Part shown: in pieces, positions 18,570 through 28,074 of the stretch
Layout of the letters: each line of letters starts with the position of its first letter
How positions within the stretch are numbered: position 1 is the first letter of the stretch
Origin: Streptomyces sp. NRRL F-5135
GTDB lineage: Bacteria > Actinomycetota > Actinomycetes > Streptomycetales > Streptomycetaceae
Length of the DNA stretch: 64,000 nt
Assembly (NCBI RefSeq): GCF_000719775.1
Contig: NZ_JOHR01000019.1
Location: 116,836 to 180,835, forward strand
Direction: 5' to 3'
Position numbers and translations under genes: made by a program
The notes under the pieces: generated by a model
Seen by the model: only the letters and a program-made list of their open reading frames with translations
What the model was told of the DNA's origin: nothing
The model's database searches: none

Positions 18570-18713
18570 AACCCTCACCCCGCTCGGTTCGCCCAGCTCG
18601 ATGTGACCTGCAAGATCCGACCCTACAAGGAGGGTCGGACATCGGCCCCGTACTTGCCCAACGTCCGGGCACCACCCCGATCATTCCCGGGCCCGGCCCC
18701 TTTCAGCCGTGGA

Positions 18714-20225
18714 TCAGCCTCCGGACAGCACCCGTACCAGGTCCTCGGCGGTGCGGCACCGGTCGAGGAGTTCCTTGACGTGATTACGGGTCCCCCGCAG
18801 CGGTTCCAGGGTGGGCACCCGTTGCAGCGAGTCGCGGCCCGGCAGGTCGAAGATGACCGAGTCCCAGGAGGCCGCGGCCACGTCGTCCGCGTACTGCTCC
18901 AGGCAGCGGCCGCGGAAGTAGGCCCGCGTGTCCTCCGGGGGCCGGGTCCTGGCCCGCTCGACGTCCTGCTCGTCCAGGAGCCGCCGCATCTTGCCGCGGG
19001 ACGCCAGCCGGTTGTAGAGGCCCTTGTCGGGCCGTACGTCGGCGTACTGGAGGTCCACGAGGTGCAGCCGGGCCGCGTCCCAGTCCAGGCCGTCACGGCG
19101 GCGGTAGCCCTCCAGGAGCTCCCGCTTGGCGACCCAGTCCAGCTCCCCCGACAGGCTCATCGGGTCGCTCTCCAGCCGGCTCAGCGTGTCCTCCCAGCGC
19201 CCGAGGACGTCCTTGGTCTGCTCGTCCGCGTCGACGCCGTACCGTTCCTCCACGTACTTCCTGGCCAGTTCGTAGTACTCCATCTGAAGCTGGACCGCGG
19301 TGAGTGTCCGGCCGCTGCGGAGCGTGACCAGCTGGGCCAGCGAAGGGTCGTGCGAGACCTGGTGCAGCGTGCGGACCGGCTGGTCCACGGCCAGGTCGAC
19401 GTTGATGAAGCCGTCCTCGATCATGGACAGGACGAGCGCGGTCGTGCCGAGCTTGAGGTAGGTGGAGATCTCCGACAGGTTCGCGTCGCCGATGATCACG
19501 TGGAGCCGACGGTACTTCTCGGCGTCCGAGTGCGGTTCGTCGCGGGTGTTGATGATGGGCCGCTTGAGGGTCGTCTCCAGACCCACCTCGACCTCGAAGT
19601 AGTCCGCGCGCTGGCTGATCTGGAAGCCGTGCTCGTGGCCGTCCTGGCCGATGCCGACCCGGCCGGCGCCGGTGATCACCTGGCGGGAGACGAAGAACGG
19701 CGTCAGGTGGCGCACGATGTCCGAGAACGGCGTCTCCCGCTTCATCAGGTAGTTCTCGTGCGTGCCGTAGGACGCGCCCTTGTTGTCGGTGTTGTTCTTG
19801 TACAGGTGGATCGGCTGGGCGCCCGGCAGCTGGGCGGCCCGCTCGGCGGCCTCCGCCATCACGCGCTCGCCGGCCTTGTCCCAGAGGACCGCGTCCCGCG
19901 GGTTGGTGATTTCCGGAGAGCTGTACTCCGGGTGGGCATGGTCCACGTACAGCCGCGCGCCGTTCGTGAGGATCACATTGGCCAGGCCGATGTCCTCGTC
20001 GGTGAGCTGACTGGCGTCGGCCGTCTCCCGGGCGAGGTCGAAGCCGCGGGCGTCCCGCAGCGGGTTCTCCTCCTCGAAGTCCCAGCGTGCGCGCCGCGCC
20101 CGGTGCATCGCGGCCGCGTAGGCGTTGACGATCTGGGACGAGGTGAGCATGGCATTGGCGTTCGGGTGGCCGGGAACGGAGATCCCGTACTCCGTCTCGA
20201 TGCCCATTACTCGCCGTACGGTCAT
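18714..20225 (-). CDS. dop: Depupylase / Pup deamidase Dop
   Basis: Homologue of PafA (503 residues) that deamidates the C-terminal Gln of Pup and also removes Pup from conjugates. It keeps the glutamine-synthetase-like motifs GIETEYG (Glu10), [14 protein letters not shown] with the catalytic-loop Asp, [18 protein letters not shown] and [32 protein letters not shown]. It also carries an extra N-terminal insertion (about residues 40-80) absent from PafA, the Dop loop. AAGGAGGG precedes the ATG. It sits between arc and pup. Confidence 0.96.
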   Translation of the reverse strand: MTVRRVMGIETEYGISVPGHPNANAMLTSSQIVNAYAAAMHRARRARWDFEEENPLRDARGFDLARETADASQLTDEDIGLANVILTNGARLYVDHAHPEYSSPEITNPRDAVLWDKAGERVMAEAAERAAQLPGAQPIHLYKNNTDNKGASYGTHENYLMKRETPFSDIVRHLTPFFVSRQVITGAGRVGIGQDGHEHGFQISQRADYFEVEVGLETTLKRPIINTRDEPHSDAEKYRRLHVIIGDANLSEISTYLKLGTTALVLSMIEDGFINVDLAVDQPVRTLHQVSHDPSLAQLVTLRSGRTLTAVQLQMEYYELARKYVEERYGVDADEQTKDVLGRWEDTLSRLESDPMSLSGELDWVAKRELLEGYRRRDGLDWDAARLHLVDLQYADVRPDKGLYNRLASRGKMRRLLDEQDVERARTRPPEDTRAYFRGRCLEQYADDVAAASWDSVIFDLPGRDSLQRVPTLEPLRGTRNHVKELLDRCRTAEDLVRVLSGG

Positions 20226-20431
20226 GCGGCCCTCCTTGCCCGGCGGCGCTCCCCTCCGGGAGCGGCGCTCAAGTACCGCTGGTGCTCCGGTGCGTGTACG
20301 GTGCCCGGCCCCGCACTGCGCGACGCGGCGGTACGGAAGAGCCTAGAACGCCTCTGCGCCGCTGGGGAGATCATTTCCGTCATTGGCCTGGTGTGGTGGT
20401 CGGCCCGTGGGGTGAGTGGTGCGGGAAAGCA

Positions 20432-20469
20432 ACCGGCTGCGGATGCCCTCCCGGACACCCGCAGCCGGT
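20432..20469. terminator. Terminator hairpin of arc
   Basis: ACCGGCTGCGG (20432-20442) pairs perfectly with CCGCAGCCGGT (20459-20469), 7 bp past the arc stop codon. It separates arc from the dop promoter region. Confidence 0.75.
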
Positions 20470-20476
20470 CCGCGCT

Positions 20477-22243
20477 CTACAGGTACTGCCCGGTGTTCGC
20501 CACCGTGTCGATGGAGCGCCCGGTGTCCGCGCCCTGCTTCCCGGTCACCAGGGTGCGGATGAAGACGATCCGCTCGCCCTTCTTGCCGGAGATACGGGCC
20601 CAGTCGTCCGGGTTGGTGGTGTTCGGCAGGTCCTCGTTCTCCTTGAACTCGTCCACGCACGCCTGGAGGAGGTGGGAGACCCGAAGACCCTTCTGGTTGT
20701 GGTCGAGGAAGGCCTTGATGGCCATCTTCTTCGCCCGGTCGACGATGTTCTGGATCATCGCGCCGGAGTTGAAGTCCTTGAAGTAGAGAACTTCCTTGTC
20801 ACCGTTGGCGTAGGTGACCTCCAGGAAGCGGTTCTCCTCGGACTCCGCGTACATCTGCTCCACGACGGACTGGATCATGCCCAGCGTCGCGGCTTCCTTC
20901 GATCCATTGTGCTCGGAGAGGTCGTCCACGTGCAGCGGCAGAGAAGGCGTGAGGTACTTCGCGAAGATGTCCTTCGCGGCCTCCGCGTCCGGACGCTCGA
21001 TCTTGATCTTCACATCGAGCCGGCCGGGCCGCAGGATCGCGGGGTCGATCATGTCCTCGCGGTTGGACGCGCCGATCACGATGACGTTCTCCAGGCCCTC
21101 CACGCCGTCGATCTCGGCGAGCAGCTGGGGAACGATCGTGTTCTCCACGTCCGAGCTCACACCGGAGCCACGGGTGCGGAAGAGCGACTCCATCTCGTCG
21201 AAGAAGACGATGACGGGGGTGCCCTCGCTCGCCTTCTCCCGGGCCCGCTGGAAGACCAGGCGGATGTGGCGCTCGGTCTCCCCGACGTACTTGTTCAGGA
21301 GCTCCGGGCCCTTGATGTTCAGGAAGTAGCTCTTCCCCGCGGGCCTGCCGGTCACTTCCGCGACCTTCTTGGCGAGGGAGTTGGCGACCGCCTTGGCGAT
21401 CAGCGTCTTGCCGCAGCCGGGCGGGCCGTAGAGCAGGATGCCCTTCGGCGGGCGCAGCTCGTGCTCCTTGAACAGGTCCGGGTGGAGGTACGGGAGCTCG
21501 ACCGCGTCGCGGATCATCTCGATCTGGCCGCCCAGACCGCCGATCTTGTCGTAGTCGACGTCGGGGACCTCTTCGAGGACCAGCTCCTCGACCTCGCTCT
21601 TGGGGACCACCTCGTAGACGTAGCCGGAGCGGGGTTCGAGCAGGAGGGCGTCGCCGGGGCGGATGGTGGTGTCCAGCAGGGGCTCGGCGAGCCGCACCAC
21701 CCGCTCCTCATCGGTGTGCCCGATCACCAGGGCTCGCTCGCCGTCCTCCAGGACCTCCTTCAGGGTGACGATGTCCCCGGCGCGCTCGTACGCCATGGCC
21801 TCGACCACGTTGAGCGCCTCGTTGAGCATGACCTCCTGGCCGCGCCTGAGCTCGTCGAGCTCGACGCCGGGGCTGACGTTCACCCGGAGCTTGCGCCCGC
21901 CGGTGAAGATGTCGGCCGTCTCGTCCTCGTTGGCCTGGAGGAAGACGCCGAAGCCCGCCGGCGGCTGGGCCAGCCGGTCGACCTCTTCCTTGAGGGCCAC
22001 GATCTGGTCGCGGGCCTCACGGAGCGTATTGGCGAGCCGCTCGTTCTGTGCGGACACGCCCGCCAGGTTCGTCTGCAGCTCGACAATCCGCTCTTCGAGA
22101 ATTCTCGTGTGCCGCGGAGAGTCGGCGAGCTTGCGTCGCAGGACGGCGATTTCCTGCTCGAGATAGGCAACCTGGCCCGCGGGGTCTTCAGACCCCCGCC
22201 CCGGCCGGATGCCGCGGTTGATGTCGTCGTCGTGTGCTGCCAC
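20477..22243 (-). CDS. arc: Proteasome-activating AAA ATPase ARC (Mpa)
   Basis: Hexameric unfoldase of 588 residues that recruits pupylated substrates and threads them into the 20S core. An N-terminal coiled coil (about residues 20-80) binds Pup, followed by two OB-type segments ([19 protein letters not shown]). The single AAA domain has Walker A GPPGCGKT, Walker [10 protein letters not shown] and the SRH region [15 protein letters not shown]. The C-terminal QYL places a penultimate Tyr for docking into the alpha-ring pockets. The GTG at 22243 with GGAGGTGAGG upstream is preferred over a TTG six codons earlier. Divergent from a ferredoxin gene. Confidence 0.96.
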   Translation of the reverse strand: MAAHDDDINRGIRPGRGSEDPAGQVAYLEQEIAVLRRKLADSPRHTRILEERIVELQTNLAGVSAQNERLANTLREARDQIVALKEEVDRLAQPPAGFGVFLQANEDETADIFTGGRKLRVNVSPGVELDELRRGQEVMLNEALNVVEAMAYERAGDIVTLKEVLEDGERALVIGHTDEERVVRLAEPLLDTTIRPGDALLLEPRSGYVYEVVPKSEVEELVLEEVPDVDYDKIGGLGGQIEMIRDAVELPYLHPDLFKEHELRPPKGILLYGPPGCGKTLIAKAVANSLAKKVAEVTGRPAGKSYFLNIKGPELLNKYVGETERHIRLVFQRAREKASEGTPVIVFFDEMESLFRTRGSGVSSDVENTIVPQLLAEIDGVEGLENVIVIGASNREDMIDPAILRPGRLDVKIKIERPDAEAAKDIFAKYLTPSLPLHVDDLSEHNGSKEAATLGMIQSVVEQMYAESEENRFLEVTYANGDKEVLYFKDFNSGAMIQNIVDRAKKMAIKAFLDHNQKGLRVSHLLQACVDEFKENEDLPNTTNPDDWARISGKKGERIVFIRTLVTGKQGADTGRSIDTVANTGQYL

Positions 22244-22495
22244 GGTCCTCACCTCCTCCAAGGGGAGCTGGACGCTTCCTGACCCTACCTGGGTGGGTGA
22301 TGATTGAAACCCTAGATCACAAAGACTGTCGGCGTATGTCCGATCTTCACCCTTGCGCTCTCCCTCACGCCAGGGGAATACCCACCCAGCGGCATCGGAA
22401 AGCTGCCGGTTGTATCGTCGAAGCGTTCAACACCCGTCAGCGCTGGCATGACTTACGTCATTCCACGCCGCACGACGCAGGAAAGGTCAGGAGAG

Positions 22496-22816
22496 ATGAC
22501 CGTGCAGCAGGAGGCCCCCGCCGAAGGCGCCACCGGGACCGGAGACCCCCTTGAGGTCTGGATCGATCAGGATCTGTGCACCGGTGACGGAATCTGCGCA
22601 CAGTACGCGCCCGAGGTCTTCGAGCTGGACATCGACGGTCTGGCCTACGTCAAGAGCGAGGACGACGAACTGCTCCAGGACCCGGGGGCGACCACGCGCG
22701 TACCACTGCCCCTTCTGACCGAGGTCGTCGACTCCGCCAAGGAGTGCCCGGGCGACTGCATCCACGTACGCCGCGTATCGGACAAGGTCGAGGTCTACGG
22801 CCCCGACGCGGAGTAG
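22496..22816 (+). CDS. Ferredoxin (3Fe-4S type)
   Basis: Small electron carrier of 106 residues. The cluster ligands read CTGDGIC, where the third position of the usual Cys motif is Asp/Gly, and CPGD, a pattern typical of Streptomyces 3Fe-4S ferredoxins that feed cytochromes P450. The core YAPEVFELDIDGLAYV is the normal family core. AGGAGAG precedes the ATG at 22496. It is divergent from arc across 252 bp. No P450 or reductase gene is nearby, so the partner is unknown. Confidence 0.9.
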   Translation: MTVQQEAPAEGATGTGDPLEVWIDQDLCTGDGICAQYAPEVFELDIDGLAYVKSEDDELLQDPGATTRVPLPLLTEVVDSAKECPGDCIHVRRVSDKVEVYGPDAE

Positions 22817-22877
22817 TCCGCCGCCCGGCCCCGACGGCCGCACCCGTCGCCTCACCGCGCGTGACGGGAGGTGACGC

Positions 22878-23465
22878 TCATACGCCGCGCGCCGCGGGCT
22901 GTTCGCCGCGGACGAACGCCCCGTTCCGCCACTGCCAGGCGACCCGCAACTCCTGATCGGGGCAGCAGCGCGGCACGTCGGAGCCCGAGTAACCCAGCAG
23001 TGTCGCCAGGATCCGCCCGTCCCGCACCACGAGACCGGGGCCCACGCTCTGCTGGTCCCTCGGCTCGACCAGTGTCGCCACGACCCGGGGTTCGTTCTCC
23101 TCGCCCCTGGTGAGTACGTACATGCCGCTGGGCGGCGTGCCCGATCCCGCGTCGCAGCGGACCGCGGCCACCGTCTCGGGATTGCCGTCCCCGTCGAGAT
23201 CTCCGGACGCCTTGCGCGTGACGACCGTGCTCGCGCCGCCGCACTCCAGCGGGAAGACGACGGCGGAGGGATCGGGGGCGGGCAGCGGCGCGCCTCCCTT
23301 GCCCGTGGCTCTGAGCGTGCGGTCGGCCGACTGGGACGCCGTGGCGGCGTCCGGCTCCAGCACACCGGCGAGGGCGACGACGGCTGCCATGGCGGTGGCC
23401 GTGGCGAGCCAGTGCATCGCGGTGGGGCGGGTGTGCGCGAGGTCCGGGAGGTCGGAGATCTGCAC
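22878..23465 (-). CDS. Secreted protein with an FG-GAP-like motif
   Basis: Exported or membrane-tethered protein of 195 residues. After a polar start comes a hydrophobic stretch (MHWLATATAMAAVVALAGVL) that could be a signal anchor. Then SGDLDGDGNPETVAAVRCD resembles one FG-GAP/VCBS calcium-binding loop, and VRDGRILATLLGYSGSDVPRCCPDQELRVAWQWRNGAFV ends the protein. Three extracytoplasmic cysteines could form disulfides. The GTG at 23465 has an AGGAG 9 bp upstream. No enzyme activity is recognised. It lies downstream of trmI on the same strand. Confidence 0.75.
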   Translation of the reverse strand: MQISDLPDLAHTRPTAMHWLATATAMAAVVALAGVLEPDAATASQSADRTLRATGKGGAPLPAPDPSAVVFPLECGGASTVVTRKASGDLDGDGNPETVAAVRCDAGSGTPPSGMYVLTRGEENEPRVVATLVEPRDQQSVGPGLVVRDGRILATLLGYSGSDVPRCCPDQELRVAWQWRNGAFVRGEQPAARGV

Positions 23466-23620
23466 GCGAGGTGTCTCCTGTGGAGGCGGTGGCGGCACAT
23501 GGCCAGCGGGGGAGGTGGACAGCATGGTGCCACACGTCACAGCGCCGCGGAACAGCGGGGTGCGTAGAGGGTCCTTGATCGGACGCTCTCGGTGAAAGGC
23601 GCCCTGAGCCCAACGTGAGA

Positions 23621-23668
23621 ACGGCACCGCCCAGTTCCGCTCGGGGGAGCCGAACTGGGCGGTGCCGT
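23621..23668. terminator. 17-bp hairpin terminator downstream of trmI
   Basis: ACGGCACCGCCCAGTTC (23621-23637) is perfectly complementary to 23652-23668, and a smaller GCTC/GAGC stem fills the loop. It lies 30 bp after the trmI stop. Confidence 0.85.
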
Positions 23669-23698
23669 CATGATGTTGACGGGAGAGGAGGGTCGGTG

Positions 23699-24595
23699 TC
23701 AGCCGCGTGATCCGCTGCCGGGCCCTTCGTAGTCCTCGCCGTACGCGCCCTTGGCGGGCCGACGGCGGCGCAGCGGCGGCTCCACACCGTCCGCGAGGCG
23801 GCGGGCGGTCACCAGGAAGCCGGTGTGCCCGATCATCCGGTGGTCCGGCCGTACGGCCAGGCCCTCCACGTGCCAGTTGCGGATCATGGACTCCCAGGCG
23901 GCCGGCTCGTTGAACGTGCCGAACTCCCTGATCGTCTCGACCGTCCGCGCGAGCTGGGTGGTCGTCGCGACGTACGCGCACAGGATGCCGCCGGGCACCA
24001 GTGCCTTGGAGACCGCCTCGACGCACTCCCAGGGCGCCAGCATGTCCAGGATCACGCGGTCGACATCCGTGTCCGACAGGTTGTCCTGGAGGTCGCCGAC
24101 CGTCAGCTGCCAGGCGGGGTGCGGCTCGCCGAAGTAGCGCTCGACGTTCTGGCGGGCGATGTCGGCGAAGTCCTGCCGGCGCTCGTAGGAGTGCAGCATG
24201 CCCTGGTCACCGATGACGCGCAGCAGGAAGCTGCTGAGCGACCCGGATCCCACCCCCGCCTCGACGACGCGCGCGCCGGGAAAGATGTCGGCGAAGGCCA
24301 GGATCTGGCCCGCGTCCTTCGGGTAGACCACGGCGGCACCGCGGGGCATGGACAGGACATAGTCGGGGAGCAGGGGGCGCAGCGCGAGGTAGGCGACGTT
24401 TCCCGTGGTACGGACAACACTGCCCTCGGGAGCACCGATCAGCTCGTCGTGGGGGAAGGACCCTTTGTGGGTGTGGAAGTTCTTCCCGGCCTCGAGCGTG
24501 AAGGTGTAGTGACGTCCCTTGGGGTCGGTGAGCTGGACCTGGTCCCCGACCTTGAAGGGGCCGCGACGACGGGCGGCACCGGTCGGTTCGGACAT
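23699..24595 (-). CDS. trmI: tRNA (adenine-58-N1)-methyltransferase TrmI
   Basis: SAM-dependent enzyme of 298 residues that methylates A58 in the T-loop of tRNAs. N-terminal small beta domain (FKVGDQVQLTDPKGRHYTFTLEAGKNFHTHKGSFPHDELIG), then the Rossmann core with the SAM motif VVEAGVGSGSLSSFLL, the acidic SYERRQDFADIARQNVERYFG and the catalytic loop VILDMLAPWECVEAV. The C-terminal segment is basic. Homologues in actinobacteria commonly lie beside the proteasome genes; this position is conserved but no functional link is established. Confidence 0.93.
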   Translation of the reverse strand: MSEPTGAARRRGPFKVGDQVQLTDPKGRHYTFTLEAGKNFHTHKGSFPHDELIGAPEGSVVRTTGNVAYLALRPLLPDYVLSMPRGAAVVYPKDAGQILAFADIFPGARVVEAGVGSGSLSSFLLRVIGDQGMLHSYERRQDFADIARQNVERYFGEPHPAWQLTVGDLQDNLSDTDVDRVILDMLAPWECVEAVSKALVPGGILCAYVATTTQLARTVETIREFGTFNEPAAWESMIRNWHVEGLAVRPDHRMIGHTGFLVTARRLADGVEPPLRRRRPAKGAYGEDYEGPGSGSRG

Positions 24596-24660
24596 GCCCC
24601 CAGCTTAGCCGTTCGTATTCCCGGCCCGGCGGCCCGTTCCCGCGCACACCGTCCGCCGCC

Positions 24661-24750
24661 CGCCCACCGCGGGGGCAGGCGGGTCCCCGTCCACCGCGGG
24701 CAGGTATCCGTCCACCGCGGGCGGGCCTCCGCCTACTGCGGGCGGGCCAT
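24661..24750. repeat. Imperfect tandem repeat of about 21 bp downstream of and into the M50 gene
   Basis: Four units, each built around CGTCCACCGCGGGC, occupy 24661-24687 (27 bp), 24688-24708, 24709-24729 and 24730-24750. The last unit encodes the C-terminus and stop of the M50 protease; the others fill the gap towards trmI. Likely a local duplication. Confidence 0.6.
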
Positions 24751-25980
24751 CGCCGCCACGAAGGCCTTCTCCACGTCCGCCGTCGACAGCACCCCGTAGA
24801 TCTCGCCCGTCTCCTCCAGCACCAGGTACTCCGTGGCCGGGCTCGCCCGCAGGCGCTCCAGCAGCGCCTCGCCCGCCAGTTCCGCGGGGACCTTCATGCC
24901 CTCCGTGAGGTCCTGCGCCAGGGTGCTCACCGCGACCCAGGGGCGGCGGTGCTGGGGGACGCCGACGATGGCGGACTCGCGGACCAGGGCCGTCGGGTTG
25001 CCCTGGCCGTCGACGACCACCAGGGCGCGCGCGCCCGCCTCGTTCGCGCGGCGCAGGGCCTCGGACAGGGGCGTCGCGGCCTCGACCGGGACCGCGCGGC
25101 GGGTGAGCGCGCGGGCGCGGAGTTCGGGCAGGTGCTCGCGGAGCCGCGCCATCCGCAGGCTGTTGCCCGCTCCGGTCCAGATGATCGCCGCGAGGATCGC
25201 GGCGAGGAGCGCGTCGGTGACCGTCTCCATCGCGCTCGCGTTCGCGGCGGACCTGCCGAGTGCGCCCGTACGGGTGAGCAGCGGCAGACCGATCAGCACG
25301 GCGACGGCCAGCGCGCGGCCGACCCAGGCGGCGGCGACGGTACCGCTCATCGGCTTGCCGGTGATCTTCCAGACGATGGCGCGCAGCATCCGGCCGCCGT
25401 CCAGCGGCAGGCCGGGCAGCAGGTTGAAGGCGGCGACGATCAGATTGGAGACCATCAGGCCGGCCAGCAGGACGCCGGGGACCGTACCGCCCTCGACGGC
25501 CAGCAGGCCCAGGTAGAAGACGCCGGCGAGGACCAGCGAGAGCAGCGGTCCCACGAAGGCCAGGACGAATTCCCGGCCTGGGCTCTCGGACTCCTTCTCG
25601 ATCTCGGAGACCCCGCCGAAGAACTGGAGCTGGATGCGGCGCACCGGCAGCTTGAAGCGCAGCGCGGCGACCGTGTGGGCCAGTTCGTGCACCAGGACGG
25701 AGGCGTAGAAGGCGACCGCGAAGAACAGGGAGACCAGGTACCGCAGGTTGCCCAGCTCCGGCAGCACCCGCTCGAGCTGGCCGCCGAAGATCCAGGTGAT
25801 GAGCGCGGCCACCACGAACCAGCTCGGGGCGACGTAGACGGGCACGCCGAAGGGGCGGCCCATGAGAATGCCACCGCCGGGATCCTCACGGCGCGGCGGC
25901 TTGCCGTCCGAGCCGGGGCCCGTGTCCCCCTTGCCGGGCTGCGGCCTCCCGCTCTCGCCGCGCTCGTCGTCCTCGTTCAC
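24733..25980 (-). CDS. Site-2 protease family (M50) zinc metalloprotease with CBS domains
   Basis: Intramembrane protease of 415 residues. The zinc motif HELAH (98-102) lies in a transmembrane helix (FAVAFYASVLVHELAHTVAAL), and the second metal ligand motif NLLPGLPLDGG comes later in another helix. Six hydrophobic segments are visible. The C-terminal third has two CBS modules (RAVPVEAATPLSEALRRANEAGARALVVVDGQGN; YLVLEETGEIYGVLSTADVEKA), which usually bind adenine nucleotides. The acidic N-terminus is cytoplasmic. GTG start, ending within the 21-bp repeat. This subfamily (SpoIVFB-like with CBS) cleaves membrane-bound regulators; the substrate here is unknown. Confidence 0.9.
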   Translation of the reverse strand: MNEDDERGESGRPQPGKGDTGPGSDGKPPRREDPGGGILMGRPFGVPVYVAPSWFVVAALITWIFGGQLERVLPELGNLRYLVSLFFAVAFYASVLVHELAHTVAALRFKLPVRRIQLQFFGGVSEIEKESESPGREFVLAFVGPLLSLVLAGVFYLGLLAVEGGTVPGVLLAGLMVSNLIVAAFNLLPGLPLDGGRMLRAIVWKITGKPMSGTVAAAWVGRALAVAVLIGLPLLTRTGALGRSAANASAMETVTDALLAAILAAIIWTGAGNSLRMARLREHLPELRARALTRRAVPVEAATPLSEALRRANEAGARALVVVDGQGNPTALVRESAIVGVPQHRRPWVAVSTLAQDLTEGMKVPAELAGEALLERLRASPATEYLVLEETGEIYGVLSTADVEKAFVAAMARPQ

Positions 25981-26083
25981 GGGTTCCCTTCGTCGGCGTC
26001 ACCCGCTCGGCCAGGCGGTGCGAGGGGTTCTGCAGTCGATGGTATTCGTCCGGCTGTCGGTGGCGGGCCGTAGGGTCGGCGTC

Positions 26084-27040
26084 ATGAGTACGAGCCAGCC
26101 GCCCACTTCGCTGTCGCCGTCCCGTGCGAGCGACTTCATGCAGTGCCCTCTGCTGTACCGGTTCCGGGTGATCGACAAGCTGCCCGAGAAGCCGAGCGAG
26201 GCGGCGACGCGCGGCACGCTGGTGCATGCCGTGCTCGAGCGCCTGTTCGACGCCCCGGCCGGCGAGCGGACGGCGCCGCGGGCACGGGGGCTGGTGCCGG
26301 GCCAGTGGGAGCGGCTGTTGGCGTCACGTCCCGAGTTGGCCGGGCTGTTCGCGGAGGATCCCGGCGGCGAGCGGTTGACGCGGTGGCTGGGCGAGGCCGA
26401 GCGGCTGGTGGAGCGGTGGTTCTCGCTGGAGGACCCGACGCGCCTGGAGCCCGTGGAGCGGGAGCTGTTCGTCGAGACGGAGCTGGAGTCGGGGCTGCGG
26501 CTGCGGGGGGTGATCGACCGGGTGGACGTCGCGCCCACGGGCGAGGTCCGGATCGTCGACTACAAGACGGGCAAGGCCCCGCGTCCTGAGTACGCGGAGG
26601 GCGCGCGGTTCCAGATGACGTTCTACGCCTTGGTGGTGTGGCGGCTCAAGGGCGTGGTGCCGCGCCGGCTCCAGCTGGTCTACCTGGGCAGCGGCGAGGT
26701 CGTGACGTACGACCCGGTGGAGGCGGACCTGAAGCGGGTGGAGCGCAAGCTGCTGGCCCTGTGGGAGGCGATCAGCCACGCCACGCGGACGGGCGACTGG
26801 CGGCCCCGGCCCACCAAGCTGTGCGGCTGGTGCGACCACCAGGCGTTCTGTCCCGAGTTCGGCGGGACTCCGCCGGTGTATCCGCTCACGGTGCCGGCCC
26901 AGCGTGCGGAGCCGGCGTTCTCGTCCCCGTCGGATTCCGCGCGGGCGCCGGGTACGGCGGCGGAGCCGAGCCCGGGGCCCGCCCGGTCGTCGGCGTCGGC
27001 GTCGGACGCACCGGCGGAGGTGGCGCCCGAGGGGGCCTGA
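26084..27040 (+). CDS. RecB/Cas4-type PD-(D/E)XK exonuclease with Fe-S cluster
   Basis: Stand-alone nuclease domain of 318 residues. The active site reads GVIDRVD then VRIVDYKTGK, followed by the QMTFYALVVW helix, which is the RecB-family core. Four cysteines, C21, C247, C250 and C256, are arranged C-(n)-C-x2-C-x5-C as in AddB and Cas4, so a 4Fe-4S cluster stabilising the fold is expected. No helicase is fused and no cas gene is nearby. The C-terminal 50 residues are Ala/Pro/Ser-rich and probably disordered. The ATG at 26084 follows a region divergent from the M50 gene. Likely a DNA repair nuclease. Confidence 0.88.
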   Translation: MSTSQPPTSLSPSRASDFMQCPLLYRFRVIDKLPEKPSEAATRGTLVHAVLERLFDAPAGERTAPRARGLVPGQWERLLASRPELAGLFAEDPGGERLTRWLGEAERLVERWFSLEDPTRLEPVERELFVETELESGLRLRGVIDRVDVAPTGEVRIVDYKTGKAPRPEYAEGARFQMTFYALVVWRLKGVVPRRLQLVYLGSGEVVTYDPVEADLKRVERKLLALWEAISHATRTGDWRPRPTKLCGWCDHQAFCPEFGGTPPVYPLTVPAQRAEPAFSSPSDSARAPGTAAEPSPGPARSSASASDAPAEVAPEGA

Positions 27041-27169
27041 GCGCGTTCGAGCGCGCCTGGAAACGACGCGGCCGGCGCGTCGCAGGGAGCGGAGCGGCGC
27101 CCCTGCCCGGCTCGGTGGCGGGACAAGGGGGCAGGGCAGAATGGGGCCGGTCTAGTGAAGGAGTTCCCC

Positions 27170-27841
27170 GTGACTGTCCGCGTCCTACTGGTCGACGACC
27201 AGCCGCTGTTGCGCACCGGGTTCCGGATGATCCTGGAGGCGGAGCAGGACATCGCGGTCGTCGGCGAGGCCGGGGACGGCCTCCAGGCCATCGACCAGGT
27301 TCGCGCGCTCCAGCCCGATGTGGTGCTGATGGACATCCGGATGCCGCGGATGGACGGGGTCGAGGCGACGCGTCAGATCACCGGCCCCGGCCGGGACGGC
27401 CCGGCGAAGGTGCTGGTCCTGACGACCTTCGACCTCGACGAGTACGTGGTGGAGGCGCTGCGCGCGGGGGCCAGCGGCTTCCTGCTCAAGGACGCGCCCG
27501 CGCACGAACTGGTGCAGGCCATCCGGGTGGTGGCGGCGGGCGAGGCGATGCTCGCCCCGAGCATCACGCGCCGGCTGCTCGACAAGTACGCGGACCATCT
27601 GCCCTCCGGCGAGGAGCCGGTGCCGGACACGCTGAACTCGCTGACGGAGCGCGAGATGGAGGTGCTGAAGCTGGTCGCCCGCGGCCTGTCCAACGCCGAG
27701 ATCGCCGCGGACCTCTTCGTCAGCGAGACCACCGTCAAGACGCACGTGGGCCATGTGCTGACCAAGCTGGGGCTGCGCGACCGGGTGCAGGCGGCGGTGT
27801 ACGCGTACGAGAGCGGACTGGTGCGCCCCGGCGCCCAGTAA
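27170..27841 (+). CDS. NarL/LuxR-family response regulator
   Basis: Two-component regulator of 223 residues. Receiver domain with DD at residues 9-10, the phospho-acceptor Asp55 (VVLMDIRMPRMDG), the Thr in VLVLTTFD and the Lys in GFLLKD. The C-terminal LuxR helix-turn-helix reads LTEREMEVLKLVARGLSNAEIAADLFVSETTVKTHVGHVLTKLGLRDRVQAAVYAYE. The GTG at 27170 is preferred because AAGGAG lies 6 bp upstream. No sensor kinase gene is adjacent, so it is an orphan here; its partner may be elsewhere or it may act without phosphorylation. Confidence 0.94.
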   Translation: MTVRVLLVDDQPLLRTGFRMILEAEQDIAVVGEAGDGLQAIDQVRALQPDVVLMDIRMPRMDGVEATRQITGPGRDGPAKVLVLTTFDLDEYVVEALRAGASGFLLKDAPAHELVQAIRVVAAGEAMLAPSITRRLLDKYADHLPSGEEPVPDTLNSLTEREMEVLKLVARGLSNAEIAADLFVSETTVKTHVGHVLTKLGLRDRVQAAVYAYESGLVRPGAQ

Positions 27842-27874
27842 GCCGAGGCCACGGCGCGGGGCCGCCCGGGGACG

Positions 27875-27951
27875 CCTTCCGCCCGCCCGGCGTCGGCCCC
27901 CAGGGCCGCCGGTCCCCGGGCCGGCGTACGCGGGCCGGGCCGGGCGGAAGG
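27875..27951. terminator. Large hairpin after the response-regulator gene
   Basis: CCTTCCGCCCG (27875-27885) pairs perfectly with CGGGCGGAAGG (27941-27951), and GC-rich internal repeats continue the stem. It lies in the 233-bp gap between convergent genes and can serve both. Confidence 0.65.
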
Positions 27952-28074
27952 TGTTCCGCGCGGCCCCTGGTGCTCGCGCCGTACGCGCAGCCGTCGCCCT
28001 CACAGCCGCCGTCCTCGCAGCCGCAGTGATCACGACCGTGCTGCTCGGGACCGCCGTGCGCACGCGGCGTCGGA

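Noticed and set aside
17853..20786. 977-codon plus-strand frame opposite dop, pup and prcB
   Set aside because: Spans several real minus-strand genes and has no recognisable domain; a shadow frame.
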